Shown: positions 23,152-32,596 of the stretch, piece by piece
Layout: each line of letters begins with the position of its first letter
Numbering within the stretch: the first letter of the stretch is position 1
Assembly (NCBI GenBank): GCA_964402995.1
Contig: CAYOEA010000001.1
Location: 206,751-270,750 of the forward strand
From: GCA-2686295 sp964402995
GTDB taxonomy: Archaea; Nanobdellota; Nanobdellia; Woesearchaeales; GCA-2686295
Direction: 5' to 3'
Length of the DNA: 64,000 nt
Notes under the pieces: model-generated
What the model was told of the DNA's origin: nothing
The model's input: only the letters and a program-made list of their open reading frames with translations
Databases searched by the model: none
Translations under genes and position numbers: made by a program

Positions 23152-25248
23152 TTAACCTTGAATAATATCAAGAATTTCTTCACCATACTTCATAATCTTA
23201 GTTGGACCAAAACCATGAACTTCTTCTAATTCTTGCAATGAACTTGGCAGTCTTTGAGCTAAGTCAATAAGAGTTCTATCATGCATAAGAACATATGCTG
23301 GAACCTCCAATTCTAAACTAAGATTTTTTCTCCAATCTTTTAATCTTGCCATAAGAGAATTGCCAGTTGGACCTGTTGATTTTGTTTTAATTGTTTTTTC
23401 TTCTAAAAAAGACAACATACTACTAGTTATAAAATGAGTATGCTTAGTTCCAGAATAAGTTAAGAACAAAGTTTTTCTAGCACGACTAATTCCAACATAG
23501 AATAATCTTCTTTCTTCTTCCTCTTGATCATATTCATCAACTTTAACCATGTCAATTACAGGATGCTCACTTCCTTTACAAGGAAAGTTTTGACCATTAA
23601 CGCCAATAACAAAAACCATATCTGCTTCAAGACCTTTAATAGAGTGAATAGTTGCAAGCGTCACATCATTAGGGCCTGCAAGAACGTTTTTCTTTTGTTC
23701 ATCACTTCTAACAATATGATTAATTTGCCTTGATCGCATCATCTTAGAAATTTCTGTAAGCTGACGGTTTGTCCTTGCAAGAACAAATATTTCTTGTCTT
23801 GAAAGATTAGATGCTAAAATATTTTGTATAACAAATTCAAACTCAGTAGTTTCTGAAGAAAATTTTAGAAGAGTAATATCTTTTTTACCTTCATTATGAC
23901 TCTTTAAATCAGGAAGACCTAAAGGCTCAATTGCTTTATTCATAAGATTAACGATAGGCTGAGTGGAACGATAATTTTTTACTAAAGATACAATTTCACA
24001 ATCAGGATATTTCTTTTCGAAGTCTAAAATATATTTAATATCAGAACCTCTCCAACCAAAAATCGATTGTCTCGGATCCCCAACACAAAAAATACTTTTT
24101 GAATTTAGAAGGTCAACAAATTCAATCTGAGTAGAATTTACATCTTGATACTCATCAATTAAAATATGATCAAACTTTGGAACCATCTTAGGATATTGTT
24201 TAAAGATGGCAATCGTGTCAAGGAGTTGATCTGCAAAATCTCTAAGACCATGTTGAAGCATGTGCTCTTCAATGTAAGAACAAACCCTGTAAACTAAATC
24301 TGCACTTTGCTTATGTTTTAATTCAGAAGCCATGAAAAGTGAACGATCCAACGCCTTGTTTTTATAACGGAAATAATCTCTAACAAAGAAACAATCATTC
24401 ATGAAAATTGTTGCAAGCTGTTCATCGGCCTTTCCCTTTCTTTGAGCAAAAGTAAAGTATAAAGCAATAGCTCGAGACATATCAGTGTTAAGAGCAGTAA
24501 GTGCTTTGTTCATGATAGAATATTTGTCTCTGTATGAAATTAAGCGTACTTGTTTATCATAAGCTAAATCATTATGTTTTTGTAGAAACTTCTCGCAGAA
24601 TGAATTGAAAGTTTCAACTTGAATAAGACCATCAGGGTCAAACTCAGACATTCTTTGAGTCATCTCTTGACGTGCTTTTCTTGTGAAAGTAATAGCTAAA
24701 ACAGATTTAGGATTAACTGACTTATATTTTGTTAGGAATTCCACACGTTTAGATAACACGGTAGTTTTGCCAGAGCCAGCACCAGCGATACATAAAATAA
24801 AATCTTTATCACAAATAATAGCTTTTTTTTGTTCATCGTTATAGGTGTGTAAGAACGAATCTAAAGCTGCAAATATTTCACGGTCTTTTGATGTTATAAT
24901 AGTTTCTTTCTCTTCAAAACCATAGGAAACCTTCTTCTTATGAAGACTTGGCTCGACTATTTCATGTTCACCATCAAGCGTAAGCTCTAAAACCTTCCAA
25001 AACTGATTTGACTTAATAGAAGTTTGACGAATAAGATGATTCATAATAAGACGGTCAATCATAACATGAATTTCATCTGGCTCGTAAGCTAAAGCACCAA
25101 ATGAATCAAGGGAATCAAGATCGTTTCTAGTGACAGAATCATTAGTGATATTTCCTCTAAGAACATCAACTAAAAGCTTCTTTCCAACATTGAAAGGAAT
25201 TTCCTGAATTGCTTTTAGAACAAAAATATAATCTAAATCATGACTCAT
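23152..25248 (-). CDS. UvrD/PcrA-type helicase with N-terminal RQC and C-terminal HRDC domains
   Basis: The 698-residue protein joins three parts. Residues about 10-100 look like a RecQ-C-terminal (RQC) winged helix: VGKKLLVDVLRG, LDSFGALAYEPDEI, LIMNHLI, LELTLDGEH. Residues 135-610 are a superfamily 1A helicase with Walker A AGAGSGKTT (155-163), ITFTRKARQEM, DEYQD, a GDPRQSIFGWRG motif III, and VTLATIHSIKGLEADMVF. Residues about 625-698 are an HRDC domain (LIDLAQRLPSSLQELEEVHGFGP). It should unwind DNA 3'-5' with ATP. RQC and HRDC normally accompany RecQ helicases, so this combination is unusual. Confidence 0.9.
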   Translation of the reverse strand: MSHDLDYIFVLKAIQEIPFNVGKKLLVDVLRGNITNDSVTRNDLDSLDSFGALAYEPDEIHVMIDRLIMNHLIRQTSIKSNQFWKVLELTLDGEHEIVEPSLHKKKVSYGFEEKETIITSKDREIFAALDSFLHTYNDEQKKAIICDKDFILCIAGAGSGKTTVLSKRVEFLTKYKSVNPKSVLAITFTRKARQEMTQRMSEFDPDGLIQVETFNSFCEKFLQKHNDLAYDKQVRLISYRDKYSIMNKALTALNTDMSRAIALYFTFAQRKGKADEQLATIFMNDCFFVRDYFRYKNKALDRSLFMASELKHKQSADLVYRVCSYIEEHMLQHGLRDFADQLLDTIAIFKQYPKMVPKFDHILIDEYQDVNSTQIEFVDLLNSKSIFCVGDPRQSIFGWRGSDIKYILDFEKKYPDCEIVSLVKNYRSTQPIVNLMNKAIEPLGLPDLKSHNEGKKDITLLKFSSETTEFEFVIQNILASNLSRQEIFVLARTNRQLTEISKMMRSRQINHIVRSDEQKKNVLAGPNDVTLATIHSIKGLEADMVFVIGVNGQNFPCKGSEHPVIDMVKVDEYDQEEEERRLFYVGISRARKTLFLTYSGTKHTHFITSSMLSFLEEKTIKTKSTGPTGNSLMARLKDWRKNLSLELEVPAYVLMHDRTLIDLAQRLPSSLQELEEVHGFGPTKIMKYGEEILDIIQG

Positions 25249-25304
25249 AATAAAAGTGACGCTTGTCTATTTAAGAAAGTTTTGGTCGGGAAGACGAAGA
25301 ATAA

Positions 25305-25967
25305 TTAGAAAATAATATTTAACAAGTCATCAAACTTATTTAATGTGAAATCAGGTTTTACTTTTTTTCCAGTTGTGTTTCCACCATATTTCGCCCAAGC
25401 AGCAATCATGCCAACATTTTGAGCTCCAGCAATATCTCGTTCTAACCAATCGCCAATGTGAAGAACTTCTTTTGGTTTTACATTTAAAGCTTTTAGTGCT
25501 TTTTTGAACGGAGCAGAATTTGGTTTATGTTGTCTTGTATCTTCAAAACCAATGACAATGTCAAAGAAGTCAGTAATGCCAAGTGCATCTAATCTTTGAA
25601 ATGCTTTAAGTCTTGGAGCATCAGTTACAATTGCAAGTTTTATTCCTTGCTTTTTTAGTTTTCTAAGAACAGGTTTTACAGAAGAATAAGGTTTCATGTA
25701 CTTATACTTTGTTTGTAAATAAGCATTTAATGCAGCTGCTAAAATCTTATCAGAGTTTGCCTCATGTTTTGTTAAGAAATCTTGAAAAACATGTTCACCT
25801 TCAATATCTTTAATGTATTCAGTAAATAATTCTTTCTCTGCTTGTTTCACAGACATATTAAGACCAGCCTTAACCATAGCCTTAGCTGCAGCGTTAGAAG
25901 ACGCTTTCTTCATAAGCATAAAATCAATGAGAGTATTATCCAAATCAAAAGTAATTGCTTTAAACAT
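25305..25967 (-). CDS. HAD-superfamily hydrolase
   Basis: The 220-residue protein has all four HAD motifs: FDLDNTLID (nucleophile D8, acid D10), LAIVTDAP (motif II), a Lys in RQHKPNSAPF (motif III) and HIGDWLERDIAGA (motif IV). A helical cap sits between motifs I and II. This matches archaeal phosphatase-like HAD proteins such as the TIGR02253 group. The substrate is probably a small phosphoester but cannot be named. It lies 56 bp upstream of the helicase start on the same strand. Confidence 0.9.
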   Translation of the reverse strand: MFKAITFDLDNTLIDFMLMKKASSNAAAKAMVKAGLNMSVKQAEKELFTEYIKDIEGEHVFQDFLTKHEANSDKILAAALNAYLQTKYKYMKPYSSVKPVLRKLKKQGIKLAIVTDAPRLKAFQRLDALGITDFFDIVIGFEDTRQHKPNSAPFKKALKALNVKPKEVLHIGDWLERDIAGAQNVGMIAAWAKYGGNTTGKKVKPDFTLNKFDDLLNIIF

Positions 25968-26079
25968 AAATATAGATATTGGAGCTTGAGTTTATAATTT
26001 TTATGATTGTCTTGATTGTTATCAAAATAAGAATAAAAATGCAGAAACTTCTTAAAACAATTCAGTCTCCCCATACACA

Positions 26080-27648
26080 ATGCAATACGACGTAATATTA
26101 GTAACAGGAGAGGAGTATTTCGACCATCCACTATGTGGAACGGCTATAATGAAAAGACTTCTTGAGAAGTACGGCTATGAGGTTGCAATAATTGAACTTC
26201 CAACAAAAGAAGAAGATATGATGGAATACGGAGAGCCAAAACTATTTTTTGGAATAAGTAGCGGAAGTGTTGACACCATGGTTAAGAATTATACACCCAT
26301 GAAAAAACACCGAGGCGAAGATAAACACTTAAAACGAGATCACGACAGATACGCACCAGACAGAGCAGTAACTGTATATTCAAATTGGATAAAATCAAAA
26401 TATAAAGAATCTAAAATTATAATTGGCGGAACAGAAAGTAGTCTAAGAAGATTCGTACACTTTGATTACTGGCAAAACAGACTTAGAAACCCAATTATAT
26501 TTGATGCAAGAGCAGACATATTAGTTTATGGAAATGGAGAAAAACCAATACTTGAAATTTCAAACAGATTAAAAACAGGAAAAGACTTAGTTGGAATAAA
26601 AGGAACATGCATTATTTCTAAAGAGATTCCTGAAGGATTTATAGAACTTCCTAGCGCTGAAGAAGTAAAGGCGGATAAAGAAAAATTCTGCGACCAACAA
26701 AATCTTATTTCAAATAAGAAAAATTTAGCTCAAAAAATCGACACAAGATATTGTTTACAATATGAAAGTCCAATATACACGCCAGCAGATTTAGATGAAT
26801 ACTATGAATTACCATTTAGCAGACAATCACCAAAAGAATTACGAGGATTTGAATTCTCAGTTATAACACACAGAGGATGTATAGGAAGATGTAATTTTTG
26901 TGCTCTGACTTTATTACAAGGAGATAGAATTGTATCACGAAGTGAAGAATCAATAATTCGAGAAATAAAATATATAACAACACTAGCACACTTCAAAGGA
27001 AATATAGATGACGTGGGCGGTCCAAGTGCAAACATGTATGGAATAGATTGTAATGATTGTAATGCAGTTTGTTTAAAGTGTCCAAAACTAATCACAGATA
27101 ATAGAAGAATGATTGATTTATTAAAAAGAGCACGCTCTGTTAATGGAGTAAAAAATGTTTATATTAAAAGCGGAATTAGATACGACCTTGCAAATGAAGA
27201 ATACATAAAAGAAGTTGCAGAACACCACATCTTTGACACACTAAGAGTAGCACCAGAACACGTAGTTCCTGAAGTTATTAAATTAATGGGAAAAGATGAA
27301 GGCGACTTAGAGATGTTTAAAACACAATTCCACAAATATGCAAAAGGTAAAAAATTAGCCTACTACTATATGACTGCACATCCAGGATCAACACAAAAAG
27401 AAGCAGATGAATTAGGTCGAGTTATAAAAAAAGAAAGAAATACTGAAAGCGTACAAGTCTTTACACCGACACCAATGACCGCTTCAACATGCATGTATTA
27501 TACTGAAATGGACCCAAAAACAAAGAAAAAAGTTTATGTCCCACATACTTATAATGAAAAGAAAATGCAGAAAAGAGCATGTATGGAAGAAGACGAGATT
27601 ATGAGTGGTTCAAATGATACATCCTGGCACTATAAACCTAAACGTTAA
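26080..27648 (+). CDS. YgiQ-family radical SAM protein
   Basis: The 522-residue protein carries YgiQ hallmarks: YDVILVTGEEYFDHPLCGTA at the N-terminus, IIIGGTESSLRRFVHFDYW, the cluster motif C267-x3-C271-x2-C274 (THRGCIGRCNFC) and FTPTPMTASTCMYYT near the C-terminus. The CNDCNAVCLKCPK segment adds extra cysteines. YgiQ proteins are widespread radical SAM enzymes without a firmly established reaction. The C-terminal tail is shorter than in many bacterial homologues. It is divergent from the HAD gene. Confidence 0.95.
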   Translation: MQYDVILVTGEEYFDHPLCGTAIMKRLLEKYGYEVAIIELPTKEEDMMEYGEPKLFFGISSGSVDTMVKNYTPMKKHRGEDKHLKRDHDRYAPDRAVTVYSNWIKSKYKESKIIIGGTESSLRRFVHFDYWQNRLRNPIIFDARADILVYGNGEKPILEISNRLKTGKDLVGIKGTCIISKEIPEGFIELPSAEEVKADKEKFCDQQNLISNKKNLAQKIDTRYCLQYESPIYTPADLDEYYELPFSRQSPKELRGFEFSVITHRGCIGRCNFCALTLLQGDRIVSRSEESIIREIKYITTLAHFKGNIDDVGGPSANMYGIDCNDCNAVCLKCPKLITDNRRMIDLLKRARSVNGVKNVYIKSGIRYDLANEEYIKEVAEHHIFDTLRVAPEHVVPEVIKLMGKDEGDLEMFKTQFHKYAKGKKLAYYYMTAHPGSTQKEADELGRVIKKERNTESVQVFTPTPMTASTCMYYTEMDPKTKKKVYVPHTYNEKKMQKRACMEEDEIMSGSNDTSWHYKPKR

Positions 27649-27726
27649 ATCAGCACAAAAATATTGAAGTTATTCTTAGAATAGATTATAAAATTAATAT
27701 AAAAGTCTTATTTTATTATATGATAA

Positions 27727-28701
27727 TCAGTCTCTCTGATCAGATTTAGGCCCAAACATAGATTTAATTACCTTTGGAATTATTAGAGGAGTATAAGCAA
27801 CTATTGCGCCCACCGAAGAAGTAAACATATCAACCTCATTAAAAACAGAATCTGCTGAAGGTTCATAAAATTCTCTACCTACAAAATATCCAATAGTACC
27901 ACCAATAATAATAGCAGCAATTTCGTTAATTTCTTCTTTGTTATTTTTATAAACTTGTTTTAAGCCAGAACCAATTTTCTTAATAATGTGTCCCATGCCA
28001 AATGAAGATTCATATAAGTCATCAACAACTCCAGATTCAAAAGTTTCATCTAAATGTAAACTTCCAATCATTTGTTGAGGACTTAAATAATCAAAAAATA
28101 TTTGTCGTTCTAGTTTAGATAAATCAGTGCTAGGAAAAATAGATTTAGTTTCATTAAGATTAGATTCACCATAATCAAAATAAGGAGCAATCATACCACC
28201 CTTTACACCAGTATTTACAACTTGCTCTGCAATAGAATAAATTATATCTGAATCAAGAGAAAGAAATAAATCAATTGCAGAATCAAGAGAATATGAATAA
28301 AAATTATACAAATCGTTCTCAAGATTATATGCAGTCATATCAGGAGGAATGAACTGGTATAAATCTCGTTTAACAGTTGGAACATCAAAACGAGAACCAA
28401 ATAACTCATGAGTTACAGCTTCCCCACCTTGAACTATGACTGCAGATTGTTCTCTAATAACTTCATCAGACATATTAGAAGGAACATCAGTTATCACAAA
28501 ACTTGCATTAGATCCATAACCATCATGCACAATTTTCCCTTTAAAGCCTAAAACTTGAGACAACATAAATTGACCAGAAGCGTAAACAATTTGTTTATAA
28601 TCAGCAAGAATATCAGCTTCAACTTGAGAAGTTAATTCATTAACAAACTTGCTAGGTCGATTAAGATTATCTTCAGGTTTTTTATCTTCAATATTGGACA
28701 T
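27727..28701 (-). CDS. Hypothetical protein with C-terminal membrane segments
   Basis: This 324-residue protein is not recognised. Residues 1-240 are soluble and acidic, with conserved-looking blocks such as YASGQFMLSQVLGFKG and HELFGSRFDVPTVKR. The C-terminal part has a Lys-rich stretch, an AIIIGGTIGYFVG helix (about 262-276) and a second hydrophobic helix, SSVGAIVAYTPLIIPKV. It may be a tail-anchored protein facing the cytoplasm. A small inverted repeat, CACTT/AAGTG, lies about 50 bp upstream. Confidence 0.6.
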   Translation of the reverse strand: MSNIEDKKPEDNLNRPSKFVNELTSQVEADILADYKQIVYASGQFMLSQVLGFKGKIVHDGYGSNASFVITDVPSNMSDEVIREQSAVIVQGGEAVTHELFGSRFDVPTVKRDLYQFIPPDMTAYNLENDLYNFYSYSLDSAIDLFLSLDSDIIYSIAEQVVNTGVKGGMIAPYFDYGESNLNETKSIFPSTDLSKLERQIFFDYLSPQQMIGSLHLDETFESGVVDDLYESSFGMGHIIKKIGSGLKQVYKNNKEEINEIAAIIIGGTIGYFVGREFYEPSADSVFNEVDMFTSSVGAIVAYTPLIIPKVIKSMFGPKSDQRD

Positions 28702-28786
28702 TTAGATAGAGATAGTAATTTTAATTTTTAAATGTTTTGATTATGTGTCACTTTGAAGTGGTATATTTCGTTAATTTATTTTATCA

Positions 28787-29185
28787 TCAAGGAGGAGAAC
28801 AACAAGGAAAACATGGAAGGTAGATAAAGTAATACTTGTCTTTTAATCGTTCTACTTCTTCACGTTGTTCTGCACAATAATTTTCTTGTTCTTCACTTGG
28901 TGCGACACCTTGAACGCAAAGACAATTAACACGAGTGAAATTAATCTGTCGCCCATCAGGATGAACAATATAACCATCTATACAAGAGGCATTTAGTTCT
29001 GTCAAAACATAATTCACAGTTTCACCACTTTTTATAGTTCCACAACTGCCTGACGTACATTCAATATCAGATATAATAGTATCTCCTGAAAGATCATCTT
29101 GCAAACATGAAGAATAATCAGTTTGAGAACACCCACTTAGTAGAAGAACAAATAACAAGGTTGCTCCTATAAAGAATAATTTCAT
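28787..29185 (-). CDS. Small Cys-rich lipoprotein
   Basis: The 132-residue protein has a lipobox signal peptide, LLFVLLLSGC, with the modified Cys expected at residue 19. The mature part has ten or more Cys residues (SSCLQ, IECTSGSCG, VNCLCVQG, LPCFPCC) that could be disulfide-bonded outside the cell. No enzyme motif is visible. It is on the same strand as the hypothetical membrane protein that follows. Confidence 0.7.
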   Translation of the reverse strand: MKLFFIGATLLFVLLLSGCSQTDYSSCLQDDLSGDTIISDIECTSGSCGTIKSGETVNYVLTELNASCIDGYIVHPDGRQINFTRVNCLCVQGVAPSEEQENYCAEQREEVERLKDKYYFIYLPCFPCCSPP

Positions 29186-29363
29186 AAATTATCTAAAGGA
29201 AAATAAGTATATAAAGTTTTTTAATTAAGAAAAAAGGAAACTAGCCCCGCCAAAATAAATCAACAAATTTATAATTAAGAGTCATATTGTTTAATAAAAT
29301 GAAAGCAGTAGTTTATTTCTTAAATCATACTCTAGATTTCAGAATTAGTTTTAGAGGTAAAAA

Positions 29364-29930
29364 ATGGTAAATCCTAACTTGCCAAATTTTCTAACAATAT
29401 TAAGAATTATAATGTCTTTTTTCGTAGTTTATTTTTTATTGCAAAATTCGTTATCATCAAGAATAATAGCACTAATATTTTTCAGCCTTGCAAGTTTGAC
29501 AGATTTTTTCGATGGATATATTGCAAGAAAATATAATTTAATAACAAAATTTGGCAAAATAGCAGATCCTACAGCAGATAAAATCCTAACTATTGCTTCA
29601 TTTATAACATTTGCAATACTAAACTTATTTTCATTTATTTGGTTGATTCCAATAATCATTAGAGAATTATGGGTTACAATCTATCGGATAAAAGATTACA
29701 TTAACGACACTAATGACCACGTTGCAGCAAAAATGAGTGGCAAGATAAAAACAGTTACTCAAATAATCACGATAATTGTTATGTTTTTTACTTTGATTTT
29801 ACGAGATCATTATAACTATATTATTCTTGAAAATTTAATGATTATTATCATGTATTGTTTGTTACTTCTTACAGTAATATTAACTATTTATTCAGGATTT
29901 AGTTTTTTAATAAAAAAAGGTGCTAAATGA
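29364..29930 (+). CDS. CDP-alcohol phosphatidyltransferase (PgsA-like)
   Basis: The 188-residue membrane protein contains the complete family motif D-x2-DG-x2-AR-x8-G-x3-D-x3-D, starting at DFFDGYIAR and continuing through FGKIADPTADK. Six hydrophobic helices are visible. It transfers an alcohol to a CDP-activated lipid to make a phospholipid; by the NLPNFLTILRI start it is closest to glycerol-phosphate-type enzymes. The stop overlaps the start of the next gene by 4 bp, indicating a two-gene operon. Confidence 0.9.
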   Translation: MVNPNLPNFLTILRIIMSFFVVYFLLQNSLSSRIIALIFFSLASLTDFFDGYIARKYNLITKFGKIADPTADKILTIASFITFAILNLFSFIWLIPIIIRELWVTIYRIKDYINDTNDHVAAKMSGKIKTVTQIITIIVMFFTLILRDHYNYIILENLMIIIMYCLLLLTVILTIYSGFSFLIKKGAK

Positions 29931-30592
29931 AAATAGAAATGCATTGCCACACACACCATTCTCGTTGTTCAAATATGAGTGTAAAAAAAGTTTTAGAAAC
30001 AGCTAAGAAAAAAGGGTTAAATGGAATTTGCATAACAGACCATAATTGTTTTAAAGGAATTATAGAAGCTGAAAAAATGAATGAAGATCCAAACTTTAAG
30101 ATAATTAAAGGAACTGAATTTAGCACTAAACTTGGAGACTTAATAGGTGTTTTTCTTAAAAAAGAAATTAAATATAACAAAAATAATCAATCAGTTAAAT
30201 GGTTAATAAATGAAATTCATAAACAAAAAGGATTAGTAATATTGCCACATCCATATAGTTTTTTCAGACGCATAAAAATTAATTATGAACAAATAAAAAA
30301 TTTAGATATTGATGTAGTTGAAATATATAATGGAAGAAATTATTTTTCATTCGAAAATAAAAAATGCCTTGAAATAGCTAAAGTGCTCGGAAAACCAACA
30401 GTTGCAGGTAGTGATGCTCATTTCCATTGGGAGATTGGAACATATGTAATTGAAAGTGATGATTTGTATAACGATATTAAAAAAGGAAAAATAAATATTA
30501 AATATAATAAATCTATTTTTAGAATCTTAGTTTTGTTTAATTTATTGTATTCAGGACTTATTAAACAATTACGAATTAATCTATTCAAGTAA
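29927..30592 (+). CDS. PHP-domain metal-dependent phosphoesterase
   Basis: The 221-residue protein has PHP motifs MHCHTHHSRCS (His ligands 6, 8), CITDHNCF, KGTEFST, ILPHPYS and AGSDAHFHWEIG, giving a full set of metal ligands. It should hydrolyse a phosphoester, by analogy with histidinol-phosphate- or nucleotide-cleaving PHP proteins. It overlaps the phosphatidyltransferase gene by 4 bp (ATGA), so a lipid- or phosphate-related role is possible. A hydrophobic C-terminal helix (SIFRILVLFNLLYSG) may attach it to the membrane. A decayed second copy of its last 40 codons lies at 31889-32011. Confidence 0.9.
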   Translation: MKIEMHCHTHHSRCSNMSVKKVLETAKKKGLNGICITDHNCFKGIIEAEKMNEDPNFKIIKGTEFSTKLGDLIGVFLKKEIKYNKNNQSVKWLINEIHKQKGLVILPHPYSFFRRIKINYEQIKNLDIDVVEIYNGRNYFSFENKKCLEIAKVLGKPTVAGSDAHFHWEIGTYVIESDDLYNDIKKGKINIKYNKSIFRILVLFNLLYSGLIKQLRINLFK

Positions 30593-30862
30593 GACCAATT
30601 TTATTATTAAGATTTGGAGAAATTCTTTTTCTAGTATAAATGCTAAAGTATGATTTCTTAAACTATTAAAATGTCCCTTTTCGGACAAGTTTGTTTATTT
30701 TGTTTATTTCTGGACACTAAACTTTTAAACAAATAAAGCGACATAGTTATTCAAGATGAAATTAACAATTTTAAACCATGAAATATTAAAAAAGTTTAAA
30801 GTAGTTAAAATCTCTTTTAACAATTTCTGTAGATAAATTAAATACTATATTAGGTGATGTAA
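30593..30862. other. Intergenic region upstream of the SPASM-like radical SAM gene
   Basis: This 270-bp gap separates the PHP gene from the radical SAM gene. It is A/T-rich, contains a short hairpin, TGTCC/GGACA near 30671-30686, and an AGGTGA ribosome binding site (30852-30857) 5 nt before the next ATG. No gene is visible. Confidence 0.6.
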
Positions 30863-31879
30863 ATGCAAATGAATAATAGCTCAAAGAATAAAAAAATAAG
30901 CTCATATGATGAGAATGCGAACAATAATGGTTTGCCTAAAGATGCGTATCTTCAACTTAATGAAGCTTGCAATGCAAAATGCGTTATGTGTGATATTTGG
31001 AAAAGTCCAACTCACGGAGATACAAAAACTTTGCAAAATATAATTAAAACTCTTTCAGACTTAGATTTTGAATGGGTTACATTGTGGGGCGGGGAACCTT
31101 TCTTGCATAAAGATGTTGATTTAATTATGCAAACTGTAAAAGAAGAAGGTATGAATCTTCAAATGATAACAAATGGTTCATTAATATCAAAACATCTTGA
31201 TTCAATAGGATTGTATGTTGATAATCTGGTTGTCTCAATAGATTCAGGTTATGAGAATATTCATAACAAAATTCGTGGGGTTGATATATTTCAAGATGCA
31301 ATAAATGGAATAATTCAAGTTCAACAATTAAAACAAAAGCCAAGTATAGAAATCGATACAACTATTTTGAACGAAAATAGCGATACTTTATCATCAATAA
31401 TCCATCTTTCAAACAAATTAGGCAAGGTGTTCGTAGACTTTGACCCTGTACAAATATATGGCGTAGGCAATAATAATGATTACGCTATAAATATTGGTTT
31501 AGAAGGTTTAGATGAAGCAGTAAATGAAGCAAAAAAGCTAAACATAGAAATTACTTCTCCAAAACGTATAGAGATAATAAAACAATACTTGAAAGGAGAA
31601 GATATCCACCAAGCTTGTTATTCTTACTGCAAAGATATGTTAATAAATCCTCAAGGAGATGTTCATACTTGTTGGACAATAAATACAATTATTGGAAATG
31701 TTCTTAATTCAAACTTTAAAGAACAGTGGTATGAAGGATTAAAAAAGAATAAAGAAGTATTAACTGGTGAGAAAAGCGAATGTTACAAATGCGGATTTAG
31801 TCATTCACGTATGCCTGATGAAGGATATGCAGAAATTGTAAAACAAGCAAATATGAAACGTTTAAAGAATTTGATTTAG
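30863..31879 (+). CDS. Radical SAM enzyme with SPASM-like C-terminus
   Basis: The 338-residue protein has the cluster motif C36-x3-C40-x2-C43 (CNAKCVMCDIW), a GGEPFLHKD segment and a C-terminal Cys set (CYSYCKD, HTCW, CYKCGF) that could bind a second iron-sulfur cluster as in SPASM/twitch enzymes. Such enzymes modify peptides or small molecules; no precursor peptide is recognised nearby. The gene sits between the intact PHP gene and a remnant of a second PHP gene, suggesting insertion. ATG 30863 is favoured by AGGTGA 5 nt upstream. Confidence 0.88.
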   Translation: MQMNNSSKNKKISSYDENANNNGLPKDAYLQLNEACNAKCVMCDIWKSPTHGDTKTLQNIIKTLSDLDFEWVTLWGGEPFLHKDVDLIMQTVKEEGMNLQMITNGSLISKHLDSIGLYVDNLVVSIDSGYENIHNKIRGVDIFQDAINGIIQVQQLKQKPSIEIDTTILNENSDTLSSIIHLSNKLGKVFVDFDPVQIYGVGNNNDYAINIGLEGLDEAVNEAKKLNIEITSPKRIEIIKQYLKGEDIHQACYSYCKDMLINPQGDVHTCWTINTIIGNVLNSNFKEQWYEGLKKNKEVLTGEKSECYKCGFSHSRMPDEGYAEIVKQANMKRLKNLI

Positions 31880-31888
31880 ATTTTATGT

Positions 31889-32011
31889 AATGATATTAAA
31901 AAAGGAAAAATCCAAATTAAATATGAAAAATCTATTTTTAGAATTTTAGTATTGTTTAATTTATTTTATTCAGGACTTATTAAACAATTACAAATTAATC
32001 TATTTGAGTAA
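31889..32011 (+). pseudogene. 3' remnant of a second PHP gene
   Basis: Forty codons plus a stop align without gaps to the last 40 codons of the PHP gene at 30470-30592. Most differences are silent or conservative (NIKYNKS to QIKYEKS, LLYSG to LFYSG, RINLFK to QINLFE). There is no start and no upstream PHP sequence; similarity begins at 31879, exactly where the radical SAM gene ends. The bias to synonymous change implies the copy was functional before it was cut off. Confidence 0.75.
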
Positions 32012-32091
32012 GACTAATTTTCTCGCTGATATCTTGTTCAAAAATAAGTGTTTTCGAAACAATTAAATGGATAAACAATTTTAAAGATGTA

Positions 32092-32331
32092 ATGATAAAC
32101 TTAATTGATAAACATTTTAGAGCATTACCAATAAAAAAGAAAGCATTCTTAGCAATGATAAGCACAGGATTTCTATTAATAGCAATAATAGGTTATCAAA
32201 CAGGTTATGTGAACTTAGTAGAAAGCTTTTTGATATTTGTTATTGGTTCTATATATATGGAATTGATGAAGTTCCAATATAGAGTAACTAATCTAGAGAA
32301 TGAAAAAAAGAAACGAGGTAATAAAAAATGA
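32092..32331 (+). CDS. Small two-helix membrane protein
   Basis: A 79-residue protein with two hydrophobic helices (about 18-36 and 43-60) and a charged Lys/Glu-rich C-terminal tail. It overlaps the next small membrane protein by 4 bp (ATGA), so the two are surely co-translated. No family is recognised. Confidence 0.6.
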   Translation: MINLIDKHFRALPIKKKAFLAMISTGFLLIAIIGYQTGYVNLVESFLIFVIGSIYMELMKFQYRVTNLENEKKKRGNKK

Positions 32332-32516
32332 ATATAAAAAATTTAGGATTTTTGGATATTGGCTTAATTAAGTTGTCAGTCTTGTTTGGAGCTTTTTTCT
32401 TGGTATCAATATGGTCTGGACTTGCAAATTGGGTAACATCTACAAACTGGATCTGGTTTTTAATAGCATTAATAATATGTGCTATCAAACCTGTAATTCA
32501 AATGTTTAAAAAATAA
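32328..32516 (+). CDS. Small hydrophobic membrane protein
   Basis: The 62-residue protein has two hydrophobic helices around LIKLSVLFGAFFLVSIW and IWFLIALIICAIKPV. Tryptophans at the membrane edges (NWVTSTNWIWF) are notable. Proteins with this layout are common in DPANN genomes but have no known function. It overlaps the preceding gene by 4 bp. Confidence 0.65.
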   Translation: MNIKNLGFLDIGLIKLSVLFGAFFLVSIWSGLANWVTSTNWIWFLIALIICAIKPVIQMFKK

Positions 32517-32596
32517 ACAGAACTAATTCTTTTTACTTTTTACGCTCTCGTTTCTAGAAGTAAGTAAAACGCCCTGCGGAAGATTTTGTAATGTTA

